A stretch of DNA of 64,000 nucleotides from Bradyrhizobium glycinis (lineage in GTDB: Bacteria; Pseudomonadota; Alphaproteobacteria; Rhizobiales; Xanthobacteraceae), in assembly GCF_016031655.1 (NCBI RefSeq), contig NZ_JACCHQ010000019.1, positions 99,668-163,667 of the forward strand, written 5' to 3'. Positions 8,255-17,663 of this stretch are shown here, one piece after another. How positions within the stretch are numbered: position 1 is the stretch's first letter; each line of letters starts with the position of its first letter. The notes under the pieces were generated by a model. The model had not been told where the DNA came from, made no database searches, and saw only the letters and a program-made list of their open reading frames with translations. Position numbers and translations under genes: made by a program.

Positions 8255-9463
8255 CTAACGCAAATCCGGGGTCGAGTCAAAGAGCCGCTGGTGCTCGGTC
8301 AGGGCGAAGCGGTCGGTCATTCCTGCAATGAAATTGCCGATCCGGCGGGCCCGGTCGCCCTCGTCGTCCGCCTCCGCCCCCAGCAGCCATTCCGGAGGCA
8401 GCTCGCTGGGGGACTTCAGGTATTTTGCGAACAGGTCGAACAGGATCTGCTCGGCCTCGCCCATCACCCGCATCACCCGCTCATGGCGGTACATGTGCTG
8501 GTACAGGAAGGTCTTGATGGCGGCTTCCTCCTCCGCCACCTCGTCGGGAAACGCGACCAGCGCCCGGCTCTGCCGGCGGACATCCTTGGCCGATTGCGGC
8601 TTCACGGCAGCGAGGTTCTTCTCTGTCTCCGCAAACACCGCTCCGATCAGGTGCGAGATCAGCTCGCGCACCAGCTCGGCACCGCGCCGGACGTCTTCAA
8701 GATCGGGATAATGCGCCGCAGTCTCGGCGATGATCTCCGCCGTCAGCGGCATCACCTTGAGATCGTCGAGCTGGAACAGGCCGGCGCGCAGACCGTCATC
8801 GATGTCGTGGGCATCATAGGCGATGTCGTCGGCGATCGCCGCGACCTGCGCCTCCAGCGAAGCAAAGCTCCACAATTCGAGATCGTAGGTCTTGACGTAG
8901 TCGGCTATGCCGACGGGAACGCCATGCTCGCGGTAGCGCCCGACCGGGGCGCCGCTGCGATCGGTCAGCGGACCGTTGTGCTTCACGATGCCTTCCAGCG
9001 ATTCCCAGGTCAGGTTGAGCCCGTCGAACTCGGGATAGCGGTGCTCGAGCGAAGCCACGACGCGGAGCGTCTGGGCATTGTGGTCGAAGCCCCCGAACTC
9101 CTTCAGGCAGGCGTCTAGGGCCCGCTCCCCGGCATGCCCGAAGGGCGGATGTCCGAGATCGTGCGCGAGCGCGAGAGTTTCGGTGAGGTCCTCGTCGAGC
9201 CCGAGCTGGCGGGCCAGCGCGCGGGCGATCTGGGCCACTTCCAGCGAATGGGTCAACCGGGTGCGGTAGTGGTCGCCCTCGTGGAACACGAACACCTGGG
9301 TCTTGTACTTGAGGCGGCGGAACGCGGTGGAATGGATCACCCGGTCGCAATCCCGCCGGAACGGGCTGCGGGTCCGGCTTGGGGGCTCGGCGACCAGCCG
9401 GCCGCGGCTGCGATCGGGGTCGCAGGCATAGGGCGCGCGGGGGGCTGCCATTCCGACGGACAC
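8255..9463 (-). CDS. dgt: Deoxyguanosinetriphosphate triphosphohydrolase-like HD protein
   Basis: A 402-residue HD-superfamily phosphohydrolase, predicted to cleave dNTPs to deoxynucleoside and triphosphate. The metal-binding signature is clear: THSLEVAQIARALAR, then LAHDLGHPPFGHAGE (about residues 70-115), and DDIAYDAHDIDDG further on. The start is a GTG at 9463; an in-frame ATG at 9451 is possible and neither has a strong ribosome site. Divergent from erpA across 110 bp that must hold both promoters, and upstream of argS. The erpA/dgt/argS neighbourhood is conserved in alphaproteobacteria. Confidence 0.93.
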   Translation of the reverse strand: MSVGMAAPRAPYACDPDRSRGRLVAEPPSRTRSPFRRDCDRVIHSTAFRRLKYKTQVFVFHEGDHYRTRLTHSLEVAQIARALARQLGLDEDLTETLALAHDLGHPPFGHAGERALDACLKEFGGFDHNAQTLRVVASLEHRYPEFDGLNLTWESLEGIVKHNGPLTDRSGAPVGRYREHGVPVGIADYVKTYDLELWSFASLEAQVAAIADDIAYDAHDIDDGLRAGLFQLDDLKVMPLTAEIIAETAAHYPDLEDVRRGAELVRELISHLIGAVFAETEKNLAAVKPQSAKDVRRQSRALVAFPDEVAEEEAAIKTFLYQHMYRHERVMRVMGEAEQILFDLFAKYLKSPSELPPEWLLGAEADDEGDRARRIGNFIAGMTDRFALTEHQRLFDSTPDLR

Positions 9464-9573
9464 GGCGAATTTGGTCCCTATCCATTTGATTCTGCGTATG
9501 GTGGCACTTAACTATGTCGGGCGCGGGATACCAAATGAATTGGGTATGACGCCGGGACTATCGGAGACCAGCA

Positions 9574-9903
9574 ATGACGACTGCCGTGACCATCAGCGAC
9601 CGGGCCGCACGCCGGATTGGGGAGATCCTCAAGGGCGAAGGTTCTGGCGCGATGCTGCGCATCTCGGTGGAGGGCGGCGGCTGCTCCGGCTTCCAGTACA
9701 AATTCGACATCGACCGTGCCCGTGCCGACGACGACCTCGTGATCGAGCAGGACAACGCGGTGGTGCTGGTCGATTCCGCCTCGCAGCCGTTTCTGGCGGG
9801 ATCGCAGGTCGATTTCGTCGATGACCTGATCGGCGCCTCGTTCCGCGTCAACAATCCCAACGCCACAGCGTCCTGCGGCTGCGGGACCAGCTTCTCGGTC
9901 TAG
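9574..9903 (+). CDS. erpA: Iron-sulfur cluster insertion protein ErpA
   Basis: A 109-residue A-type carrier that delivers Fe-S clusters to target apoproteins. The three invariant ligands are visible as Cys in GGGCSGFQY (about residue 35) and the C-terminal SCGCGTSF pair (about 102 and 104). GGAG lies about 7 bp before the ATG. Divergent from dgt and convergent with the sensor kinase gene (1 bp between the stops). ErpA is preferred over IscA or SufA because of the dgt neighbourhood and absence of other isc/suf genes. Confidence 0.93.
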   Translation: MTTAVTISDRAARRIGEILKGEGSGAMLRISVEGGGCSGFQYKFDIDRARADDDLVIEQDNAVVLVDSASQPFLAGSQVDFVDDLIGASFRVNNPNATASCGCGTSFSV

Positions 9904-9904
9904 C

Positions 9905-12214
9905 TTACGCGCCCGTTATCTGCTTTTCCTCGTCCGTCCACTCCACCTCGCCCGGCATCAGCTCCGGCTGGAGCGGTGCGTCCTCCGACATAACGTGGCC
10001 GTCCAACGCCCGCAGGAGCGCTCCGACCAGCGCCGGCTTGCGCAGCGGCTTGGCCAGAAAGTCCGACATGCCGGCTTCGCGGCAGATCTTGATGTCCTCG
10101 GGGAAGGCATTGGCGGTCAGCGCGACGATCGGCAAGGCTTCGAAGCGCCCGCCCTGCGCGCGGATCGCGCGGGTGGCGGCGAGCCCGTCCATGTCGGGCA
10201 TGCGCACGTCCATCAGCACGACATCGTAATTGCCTTCGGAGGCAGCTGCGACGGCTTCGGTCCCGTCGGCGACGACACGTAGCTCGATGTCGAAAGCCCC
10301 CAGCATCTTGCTCACGACCATGCGGTTGACCGCATCGTCCTCCGCGACCAGCACCTTCAGCGGCCGGTCGAGGCCGGCGATCCGGGCCTTGAGCTCGTCG
10401 GCTTCGTCGCGGCCGCCAACCTGATCGGACGCCTGCGCCTGGCTCCAGGGCAGCACCAGCGTGAAGCGGAAGGTCGAGCCCTCGCCCGGCGTCGAGGTGA
10501 CGCTGATCGTGCCGCCCATCTGCTCGATGATCCGCCTGCTGATCGCAAGGCCGAGGCCAGTGCCGCCGAAGCGGCGGCTGATCGAGGCATCCGCCTGGGC
10601 GAAGTCGCTGAACAGCAGGCCGAGCTTGTCGGGCGCGATGCCGATACCGCTGTCGGTCACCGTCCATTCGACGGTCGCCAGCAGGTCGCGCCGCGCCCGG
10701 CAGGTCGCCGATATCGTCACCTCGCCTTCGTCGGTGAACTTCACAGCGTTGGAGGCGAGATTGAGCAGCACCTGGCGGATGCGCGCGACGTCGCCACGGA
10801 GCGTCGGCGGCAGGTTCGGATCGAGCTCGACCTTGACCGCGAGCCCCTTGCTCTTGGCGCTGGCGCGCACCACGGTCGCAACCGTCTCGACCAGCGCCTG
10901 CGGCGCGAAGTCGATCGCCTCGAACTGAAAGCGGCCGGCTTCCAGCTTGGAGAGATCGAGAATGTCGTTGAGGATGCGCTGGAGATTGTCGCCGGACTCG
11001 CGGATCGTGGTGACGGCCTCGCGCTGCTCCGGATCGAGCTTGGTTTCGAGCAGCATGCTGGCAAGACCAAGCACGCCGTTCATCGGCGTGCGGATCTCGT
11101 GGCTCATCACCGCCAGGAAGTCGGACTTGGCGCGGCTTTCGGCCTCGGCCTTTTCCGCGCGCCAGCGCTCGGTGACGTCGCGTCCAAAGCCGCGATAGCC
11201 GAGGAAATGACCGTCACGATCATGAGCCGGCTTCGCCGTCAGCGACCACAGCCGAGCCTCGCCGCCTGTGACGACCTTGAGATTCATCTCGTGCAGCGGC
11301 TCGGCCTGCTCCATCAGGCCGACGATGTTGTAGGCGGCGCTCTTGTCCTCGGGGCAGAGCATGTCGAGCACGTCGGCGAAATGCGCCCCCTTCAGGTGCG
11401 CAAGCGGCAGCTGCGCCACGGCCGCGAAGCGTTCGGGCACGTCGACGAGGCGTCCCTCGGCGTCGGTCTGCCACAGCCAGTCGCTGGCGTTCTCCTGGAA
11501 GTCCTTCAGCAGCAGCGAGATGATCTCGGTCTGGCGCTCGAGCTCGAGCTGGGCCTTGAGATTGCCGAGGAAGAGATTGCCCTGCGAGACGATGTTGCGC
11601 GCCATGAAGAATGCGAACAGCAGCAGGAACACGGCGGTCACCAGATATGGCCCGGTGCCGCACAAGAGCAGCGCGCCGGCGCAGGCGATCGTCATGGTCG
11701 CGAGATAGACGAGCCCCGCGCGCGGGAAGGTCGAGAGCGTGAAGGCGCCGCCGGACATCATGCCGACCATCAGGCAGGCCAGGATCAATTGACTGGTCGG
11801 CTCGATGCGGCTGAACAGAGCGAGCGGCAGCGCGCCCCAGATCGCGGCGAGAAAAAACGCCTGCCGCAGCATCTGCCGCGCCGCGCGGAGCGATGCCTCC
11901 TGCGGCGGGTTCTGATGCGACTTGTGCCACGCACGTACCGCGAGCAAGGCGGTAGCGGCGAGCGTCAGGCCCCAGATCGCGAGGAAGTCGTTCCACCCCC
12001 TGCCCCAGAACAGGATCAGCACGATGGCGACGTTCAGCATCGTCACTGCCATCGTCACCGGGATCAGCTGGGTCACCGCGTCGATCTGCTTGGCCCGGAT
12101 GCGACGGATCTCGCGCTCGCTGAGATCGGCCGTCAGACCGTCCTCGATCTCGAAGCCGCCGAGCCAATACAGGAACGCGCCGATCAGGCCGTCACGCGGC
12201 TGAGTTCGCTTCAT
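9905..12214 (-). CDS. Membrane hybrid sensor histidine kinase with C-terminal receiver
   Basis: 769 residues. The N-terminal third (about 48-210) is hydrophobic, with probably six membrane helices. A PAS-like segment follows (about 235-345, ENASDWLWQTDAEGRLVDVP). HisKA has the phosphoacceptor in FLAVMSHEIRTPMNGVL (about 375). The HATPase domain shows LNLASNAVKFTDEGE and GGTGLGLAISRRIIEQMGG. The receiver domain has DVVLMDVRMPDMDGLAATR (about 680), carrying the acceptor Asp. No output domain is present, so a phosphorelay partner is expected elsewhere. The input signal cannot be read from sequence. Convergent with erpA. Confidence 0.92.
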   Translation of the reverse strand: MKRTQPRDGLIGAFLYWLGGFEIEDGLTADLSEREIRRIRAKQIDAVTQLIPVTMAVTMLNVAIVLILFWGRGWNDFLAIWGLTLAATALLAVRAWHKSHQNPPQEASLRAARQMLRQAFFLAAIWGALPLALFSRIEPTSQLILACLMVGMMSGGAFTLSTFPRAGLVYLATMTIACAGALLLCGTGPYLVTAVFLLLFAFFMARNIVSQGNLFLGNLKAQLELERQTEIISLLLKDFQENASDWLWQTDAEGRLVDVPERFAAVAQLPLAHLKGAHFADVLDMLCPEDKSAAYNIVGLMEQAEPLHEMNLKVVTGGEARLWSLTAKPAHDRDGHFLGYRGFGRDVTERWRAEKAEAESRAKSDFLAVMSHEIRTPMNGVLGLASMLLETKLDPEQREAVTTIRESGDNLQRILNDILDLSKLEAGRFQFEAIDFAPQALVETVATVVRASAKSKGLAVKVELDPNLPPTLRGDVARIRQVLLNLASNAVKFTDEGEVTISATCRARRDLLATVEWTVTDSGIGIAPDKLGLLFSDFAQADASISRRFGGTGLGLAISRRIIEQMGGTISVTSTPGEGSTFRFTLVLPWSQAQASDQVGGRDEADELKARIAGLDRPLKVLVAEDDAVNRMVVSKMLGAFDIELRVVADGTEAVAAASEGNYDVVLMDVRMPDMDGLAATRAIRAQGGRFEALPIVALTANAFPEDIKICREAGMSDFLAKPLRKPALVGALLRALDGHVMSEDAPLQPELMPGEVEWTDEEKQITGA

Positions 12215-12366
12215 CGCCTTGTCCGGCCATCCATCCGAGGAACCTCTTGACGATCAATGGCCTGCGGCCTGCTTAAGCCGGGTTAATTTTGTGGGAGATT
12301 TTGCGGCCGGCTTGACGGGCGCGTTTGCATTTTGTTCTAACCAAGACCCTGCCCGGAGCCCTCCCA

Positions 12367-13164
12367 ATGCCCATCAGAGTAGCCACCTGGAACGTGAACT
12401 CGGTCCGGCAGCGGATCGATCTGCTCCTGACCTGGCTGAAAGAGTGCCAGCCGGACATCGTCTGCCTGCAGGAGATCAAGTGCGTCGACGAGGCCTTTCC
12501 GCGGCTGGAGATCGAGGCGCTCGGCTACAACGTGGTGACGCATGGGCAGAAGACGTTCAACGGCGTCGCCCTGCTGTCCAAGCTGCGGTTCGACGAGACC
12601 AAGTCGGGCCTCGCCGGCGATGACGAGGATAGCCATGCCCGCTTCCTCGAAGGCGTCGTGACGCTGAAGCGGGGGGTGCTGCGCATCGCGTGCCTCTATC
12701 TGCCCAATGGCAATCCGGTCGGGACAGAGAAATATCCCTACAAGCTCAAATGGATGTCGCGGCTTCTTGATTATTCGAAGGAGCGACTTAAGGAGGAGGT
12801 CCCGCTGATCCTGGCCGGCGACTTCAACGTCATCCCGCATGCCCGCGACGTGCACAATCCGGCCGCCTGGACCGAGGACGCCCTGTTCAAGACCGAGACA
12901 CGCGAGAGCTTCCAATCCCTGCTCGGCCTCGGTCTCACCGATGCCTTGCGCGCCGTCACGGACGAGGGCGGGCTCTACACGTTCTGGGACTACCAGGCCG
13001 GGGCCTGGCAGAAGAACCAGGGGCTTCGGATCGACCACCTGCTGCTGTCGCCGCAGGCCAGCGACAAGCTCGCCAATGTCGGCATCGACAGCTATGTGCG
13101 CGGTTGGGAGAAGCCCTCGGACCACGTTCCGGTATGGGCGGATTTGGATCTAGAGGCGGCTTAG
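12367..13164 (+). CDS. xthA: Exodeoxyribonuclease III
   Basis: A 265-residue AP endonuclease/3'-5' exonuclease of the EEP fold, acting in base excision repair. Motifs: ATWNVNSVRQR at the N-terminus, CLQEIKC (metal-binding Glu, about residue 36), LAGDFNVIP (about 155), RIDHLLLSP and SDHVPVW (catalytic Asp-His near 252). The frame is open from 12325, but the ATG at 12367 gives the family start MPIRVATWN. Divergent from the hybrid kinase and convergent with exoR, with a palindromic repeat in between. Confidence 0.95.
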   Translation: MPIRVATWNVNSVRQRIDLLLTWLKECQPDIVCLQEIKCVDEAFPRLEIEALGYNVVTHGQKTFNGVALLSKLRFDETKSGLAGDDEDSHARFLEGVVTLKRGVLRIACLYLPNGNPVGTEKYPYKLKWMSRLLDYSKERLKEEVPLILAGDFNVIPHARDVHNPAAWTEDALFKTETRESFQSLLGLGLTDALRAVTDEGGLYTFWDYQAGAWQKNQGLRIDHLLLSPQASDKLANVGIDSYVRGWEKPSDHVPVWADLDLEAA

Positions 13165-13171
13165 CGATCAG

Positions 13172-13273
13172 CGTCATTCCGGGGCGATGCGAAGCATCGA
13201 GCGCGGAATCTCGAGATTCTCAGGTGCGCAATCGCGCACCGGAGTTCGGCTCTTCGAGCCGCCCCGGAACGAC
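13172..13273. repeat. Dispersed palindromic repeat between xthA and exoR
   Basis: The terminal arms GTCATTCCGGGGC (from 13173) and GCCCCGGAACGAC (to 13273) are inverted copies with one mismatch. Inside are smaller palindromes such as CGATGCGAAGCATCG and GGTGCGCAATCGCGCACC. It sits between two convergent genes, where it could act as a bidirectional terminator. It belongs in style to the GTCATTCCGGGGC repeats common in Bradyrhizobium. Confidence 0.8.
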
Positions 13274-13287
13274 AGCAGGTGTAGTGA

Positions 13288-14115
13288 TTACTCCCGCCGT
13301 CCCTGCACCCACTGCTCCAGCATTTGCAGGGCCATGGCGCGGTCGTCGTCGGAGGCCTTGGCGAAGGCGCGGTTGTAGCTTTCCTTGATCCAGACCTCGT
13401 CGACACCTGCGCTGTCGCGCGCCAGCGTCAGCCACATCAGGCCGCGCGCGGCCTGCCGCGGCAGGCGGTCGCCGTTGAACAGCATCTGGCCGAGCAGCGC
13501 CTGGGCCTGATGCTGGCCCTTCTGCGCGGCGAGGCCAAGCCAGCGCGCGCCGTAGCGGAAGTCCTCGCGCGAGGCGTCCGGGGTCTTCAGGTACAGACGG
13601 GCGAGGTCGTACTGCGCGTCCGCATTGCCGAAATAGGATGCGGCATAGGAGAACATCTCCCGGGCGCGGTCCGGGTCGGCCTTGACCTTCGAATTCGGGA
13701 TGCCGGCCAGATAGTAGCGGCCGAGCGCGACGAAGGCGTTGGCCACGATCTGCGCCTGCGGCGCCGACGGGCTGTCCTCGGCATGCGCGTTGGCGATCCG
13801 GCTGAAATATTCGAAGGCACGCAAATCGTCCTGGGCGACGCCGTCGCCGTTGGCGTACATGCGGCCGAGCTTCCATTGCGCGATGGGGTGGCCGCCCTCG
13901 GCGGCATATTGCAGAGCACTGAGCGAGGTTTCCGGGGTTGCGACCTGCGGCGGAACCTTGGTGCGCACCGCACCCGCTGCGCCGGGCAAGGTCGTCACGA
14001 CCGGGATGGTGGCGTCCTTGGGGTTGACCGGCGCACCGTCGAAGGCGAACACCGGCGCGGCCATCGCGGCCGCTCCCAACACAAACGCAACTGTGGCACG
14101 CCTAAATGTCCGCAT
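13288..14115 (-). CDS. exoR: ExoR-like periplasmic Sel1-repeat regulator
   Basis: 275 residues with a signal peptide (hydrophobic AFVLGAAAMAAPVFA, cleavage near residue 24, mature start FDG as in rhizobial ExoR). It carries Sel1/TPR repeats: ALQYAAEGGHPIAQWKLGRM, ALGRYYLAGIPNSKVKADP, GNADAQYDLARLYL, KGQHQAQALLGQMLF. In Sinorhizobium, ExoR is a periplasmic inhibitor of the ExoS/ChvI system controlling succinoglycan, motility and acid response. The repeat layout and GIP-S-V segment match that protein as I recall it. The start lies inside the end of ilvD (14-bp overlap), so it is probably translated from the ilvD message. A generic Sel1 protein is the alternative. Confidence 0.78.
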   Translation of the reverse strand: MRTFRRATVAFVLGAAAMAAPVFAFDGAPVNPKDATIPVVTTLPGAAGAVRTKVPPQVATPETSLSALQYAAEGGHPIAQWKLGRMYANGDGVAQDDLRAFEYFSRIANAHAEDSPSAPQAQIVANAFVALGRYYLAGIPNSKVKADPDRAREMFSYAASYFGNADAQYDLARLYLKTPDASREDFRYGARWLGLAAQKGQHQAQALLGQMLFNGDRLPRQAARGLMWLTLARDSAGVDEVWIKESYNRAFAKASDDDRAMALQMLEQWVQGRRE

Positions 14116-15823
14116 AGCACTGTTTCTCGTGCGCGCCGCCCGGATGGGTCACTGCCCCCCCGACCGCCGGTCCAACCTGCTGAGCATATTTCCAGAGCGC
14201 ACCCGACGTGTGGTTAGTCGCGCGGGCGCTCCATTTGGTTTTGCGCTGGGCGAGCTCGGCATCGCTCAATTTTACGTTAAGGGTACCGGCAATCGCGTCG
14301 ATCTCGATGATGTCGCCGTCCTCGAGCAGCCCGATCGGGCCGCCGACCGCCGCCTCCGGCCCGACATGGCCGATGCAGAAGCCGCGCGTGGCGCCGGAGA
14401 AGCGACCGTCGGTGATGAGGGCGATCTTGCCGCCCATGCCCTGGCCGGTCAGCGCTGCCGTGGTCTGGAGCATTTCCCGCATGCCGGGACCGCCCTTCGG
14501 CCCCTCGTAGCGGATCACGATGACTTCGCCTTCGCGGTAGGTGCGGTTCTGGACCGCCTCGAATGCATCCTCCTCACGGTCGAAGCACCTGGCCGGACCG
14601 GTGAACCTGAGGTTGGACATTCCCGCGACTTTCACGATCGCACCTTCTGGCGCCAAATTGCCCTTCAGGCCGACCACACCGCCTGTCACGGTGATGGGCT
14701 TGTCTGCCGGGTGCACCACGTCCTGGTGCGGATTCCATTTCACGCTCTTGAGGTTTTCGGCGATCGTGCGGCCCGTGACGGTAAGGCAATCACCGTGCAG
14801 GAAGCCGTTGTCGAGCAGCGTCTTCATCAGAAGCGGTATGCCACCTACTTCAAACATGTCTTTGGCGACATAACGGCCACCTGGCTTCAAATCCGCGACA
14901 TATGGTGTCTTTTTGAAGATTTCGGCGACGTCGAACAGGTCGAACTTGATGCCGCACTCATGCGCAATCGCCGGCAGGTGCAGCGCAGCATTGGTCGAGC
15001 CTCCGGATGCCGCGACCACGGCGGCCGCATTTTCCAATGCCTTGAGGGTGACGATGTCGCGCGGCCGGATGTTCTGGGCGATCAGGTCCATCACCTTCTC
15101 GCCCGCGGTCATGCAGAAGGCATCGCGGATTTCGTAGGGCGCCGGGGCACCGGCCGAGTACGGCAGCGCCAGACCGATCGCCTCGGAGACGGTCGCCATG
15201 GTGTTGGCGGTGAACTGCGCGCCGCAGGCGCCGGCCGACGGACAGGCGACGCGCTCGATCTCGTCGAGGTCCTCGTCCGACATGGCGCCGACCGAATGCT
15301 TGCCGACCGCCTCGAACATGTCCTGCACGGTGACCTGCTGCCCGCGGAAATTGCCGGGCAGGATCGAGCCGCCATAGATGAAGATCGAGGGCACGTTGAG
15401 GCGGACCATCGCCATCATCATGCCCGGCAGCGACTTGTCGCAGCCGGCAAGCCCGACGAGCGCGTCATAGGCATGGCCGCGCACGGTCAGTTCGACCGAA
15501 TCGGCGATGCATTCGCGCGACGGCAGCGAGGAGCGCATGCCGTCATGGCCCATGGCGATGCCGTCGGTCACGGTGATGGTGCAGAATTCGCGCGGCGTGC
15601 CGCCGGCGGAGGCGACGCCCTTCTTCACCGCCTGCGCCTGACGCATCAGGGCGATGTTGCAGGGAGCGGCTTCGTTCCAGCACGAGGCAACGCCGACGAA
15701 GGGCTGGTGGATCTGCTCGGTGGTCAGACCCATGGCGTAGAAATAGGACCGATGCGGCGCGCGCGCAGGGCCTTCCGTCACGTGACGGCTCGGCAGCCTC
15801 TGCTTGTCTATCTTCGCGCCCAT
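14102..15823 (-). CDS. ilvD: Dihydroxy-acid dehydratase
   Basis: This 573-residue Fe-S enzyme dehydrates 2,3-dihydroxy acids to 2-oxo acids in valine, isoleucine and leucine synthesis. Cluster ligands are visible: CWNEAAPCN (about residue 48), GCDKSLPGM (about 122) and CPSAGACGAQFTANTM (about 195). The C-terminal half shows GRFSGATRGFCIGHVGPEA. Length is typical of the family. Upstream is 1.4 kb without genes, so the promoter lies within 15824 onward. It overlaps exoR. Confidence 0.96.
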   Translation of the reverse strand: MGAKIDKQRLPSRHVTEGPARAPHRSYFYAMGLTTEQIHQPFVGVASCWNEAAPCNIALMRQAQAVKKGVASAGGTPREFCTITVTDGIAMGHDGMRSSLPSRECIADSVELTVRGHAYDALVGLAGCDKSLPGMMMAMVRLNVPSIFIYGGSILPGNFRGQQVTVQDMFEAVGKHSVGAMSDEDLDEIERVACPSAGACGAQFTANTMATVSEAIGLALPYSAGAPAPYEIRDAFCMTAGEKVMDLIAQNIRPRDIVTLKALENAAAVVAASGGSTNAALHLPAIAHECGIKFDLFDVAEIFKKTPYVADLKPGGRYVAKDMFEVGGIPLLMKTLLDNGFLHGDCLTVTGRTIAENLKSVKWNPHQDVVHPADKPITVTGGVVGLKGNLAPEGAIVKVAGMSNLRFTGPARCFDREEDAFEAVQNRTYREGEVIVIRYEGPKGGPGMREMLQTTAALTGQGMGGKIALITDGRFSGATRGFCIGHVGPEAAVGGPIGLLEDGDIIEIDAIAGTLNVKLSDAELAQRKTKWSARATNHTSGALWKYAQQVGPAVGGAVTHPGGAHEKQCYADI

Positions 15824-16199
15824 CGCAACCAGCTTCCCCGGCCAACCCTTTCAGACCCGAAAAATCAGAGCCAAGATTTGAATCGACCTTGGGAGTTTTC
15901 TCGTCGCCTTCGAAGACCGCCGCTGCCCTTAAAACATTAGAGCGATTTTATTCATGCTCGGGTGTGGCCAAAAAGCGGCGGCGATGCGAACCGCCGGTGA
16001 TGACGGTTAAATCCGGGGTGGGTGTTGCCCAGGCAGCACAATCGTTACCGGGAAGACACGGGCCTGCTTACTACAATACCACTCCGAAGACGACAAACCA
16101 CAACCTGAGATTTTTCGGTAGGCACAGAACATCCGATCTGAACAACGGACGACACACCGGAAGTGAGTCGCTGGCGGCCTCGCGAAGCGACGTGCATCG

Positions 16200-16337
16200 C
16201 TCGTGTCCCGGACAAACTGCAACGCGTGGAGCGTTGCGGCAGAGCCGGGACCCAGGCAACGCGGCAATTGCGGACAGATGGGCCCCGGCTCGGCAGCGCA
16301 TCGTCGAAGAGACGATGCGTTGCGTCCGGGGCACGAG
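16200..16337. repeat. Long imperfect inverted repeat
   Basis: Left arm CTCGTGTCCCGGAC...GAGCCGGGACCC (16200-16253) and right arm GGGCCCCGGCTC...GTCCGGGGCACGAG (16280-16337) are reverse complements over most of their 54-58 bp. Each arm contains its own small palindrome (AACGCGTGGAGCGTT; GCATCGTCGAAGAGACGATGC). This is the layout of the CCGGGACCC/GTCCGGG repeats seen throughout Bradyrhizobium genomes. Confidence 0.7.
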
Positions 16338-16439
16338 AGCGGAGCGTGGTGCTGCGCTCGCGATGACGAAGTATGAAGCGATGGTGCGTTCTCCAAGTAA
16401 CCCTTCGCGGGCGATGACACCGAGTGTGTGGCTGTAGAC

Positions 16440-16985
16440 GTGCGTATTCAGCCTCGCAGCGCATTCCGCCCGAGCTTTGCTTGATCTCGCCGCCCTCACG
16501 TTCAAGGGCGCAGGGAAGACCGGGTGCCGGCGGCACCCGCGGTCCGCTGCGCGAAATGCACACGCAGGAAGAACCGCACAGCAGCATACAGGTGAAGCCC
16601 AACACACGGCCTTCCCTGCGCGATGGTCGGACGGCTTATGCCGCGCTCTCCCGGGAGCCGAGTTCGTTCTGGCCTCCCTCACTCTCGCAAAAGTCACCGA
16701 CACCGCGCCGGTTGACGCAGATGCCGCATTCGCGAGAGCTTGACCGTAGCAACGACGGCCAGGACCACACGGTTTTGCCGTACGCGCGGTTCGTTGGCGC
16801 CGCAGGGTTCGACGGATTTGTGCACGTTGCCATCGAAATGCCGGCGCGACGAACCTGACAGCGCCGCTCGTCCATACGAAGCCTTAGGGCTCACGGAGAG
16901 CAATCCGCCCTGCCCTCAGCTCTCGTACACGACGCTGCCGCGTCCACCGCAAGCCCGGCTCGCGACAATGACGACCGCATGATCG
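16440..16985. repeat. Probable dispersed noncoding element (spurious-ORF type)
   Basis: The reverse strand can be read as peptides such as GCRRHPVFPAPL and RAECAARLNTHVYSHT. I recognise these as recurrent spurious translations in Bradyrhizobium annotations, which suggests a multicopy DNA element rather than a gene. No transposase, terminal inverted repeat or target duplication is visible. The identification rests on memory of recurrent translations and is moderate at best. Confidence 0.4.
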
Positions 16986-17207
16986 CCCCTCAAGATTGAG
17001 CCGGGATGGGCGAGACATACGATATTTCCGAATTTCGGTAAAGCGGAATATTTTTACATTGATGGATTGACAGGGGGCGACACGGGGCGAGACCAGTAGC
17101 CGGATGGAGCGCGAGCGCCATCCGGGACGGTGCGAGATGCGGGCGAGCGGACCCGGACCATCCGGGCTGCGGGAGACGGGATTCAGACGACCCGGCGACG
17201 CCGAACA

Positions 17208-17465
17208 TCAGGACCGCCCGCGCGAGCGTTGCGCCTGGGCCCAGGCGACAGCGACGTCGCGCGGCGGGACATCGACGCGCTTGATGGGGGTCAATTCGCC
17301 AGAGGCTGAGACGATCGCCGTTTCTTCGCGGCGGCAACGCGTGCAGACGAAGCGGACCTCGTGCGGCGACGCCGACCAGCTCGACCGTTTCACATTGGCC
17401 GCCATCGGCCAGGCATCGCAATGCGAGCACGACACCAGAAATCGACCGGGATCGAGCATACCCAT
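17208..17465 (-). CDS. Small CxxC zinc-ribbon-like protein
   Basis: 85 residues from the ATG at 17465, with a GGAG site about 9 bp upstream; the frame is open further but upstream residues look noncoding. Two knuckles, C13-SH-C16 and C41-TR-C44, spaced 24 residues apart, suggest a single zinc ribbon. The C-terminal half (LTPIKRVDVPPRDVAVAWAQ) is not recognised. Function unknown. It is followed by the repeat-rich interval and preceded, 198 bp away, by the small lipoprotein gene. Confidence 0.65.
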   Translation of the reverse strand: MGMLDPGRFLVSCSHCDAWPMAANVKRSSWSASPHEVRFVCTRCRREETAIVSASGELTPIKRVDVPPRDVAVAWAQAQRSRGRS

Positions 17466-17663
17466 TCCATTGGACTCCGCGTCCTGCCGCCTCCCTTCAA
17501 TGATTAATCCATGTAAATCGTTCCGGTGTTCAGGCACCGCCGGCCTTGACTCGGGGCCGCTACCGGTTCCGCGCATCCGCAAAGCGTCGGGCGGGCAATT
17601 GCGTTGCGACCTCACCGGCGGCGTCGCGCCGCGATCGCTGCAAGGCAGAGGCGGCGATCCCGC

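Larger units (their letters stand above)
15824..17207. other. Gene-free, repeat-rich interval upstream of ilvD
   Basis: No open frame here has convincing codon use or a recognisable domain; those present are Arg/Pro/Ser-rich and lie opposite each other. The first 150 bp hold the ilvD promoter region. The middle has a long imperfect inverted repeat (16200-16337), and 16440-16985 resembles a dispersed noncoding element. From 16986 to 17207 composition is mixed, with an AT-rich stretch at 17020-17065; nothing recognisable was seen. No tRNA cloverleaf was noticed on either strand. Confidence 0.6.

Noticed and set aside
13739..15940. 733-codon forward open frame opposite ilvD and exoR
   Set aside because: Antisense to clearly conserved genes, with no domain and skewed composition.
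16071..16703. 210-codon reverse frame in the gap upstream of ilvD
   Set aside because: It crosses an inverted repeat and a probable dispersed element, and its peptide resembles recurrent spurious annotations.
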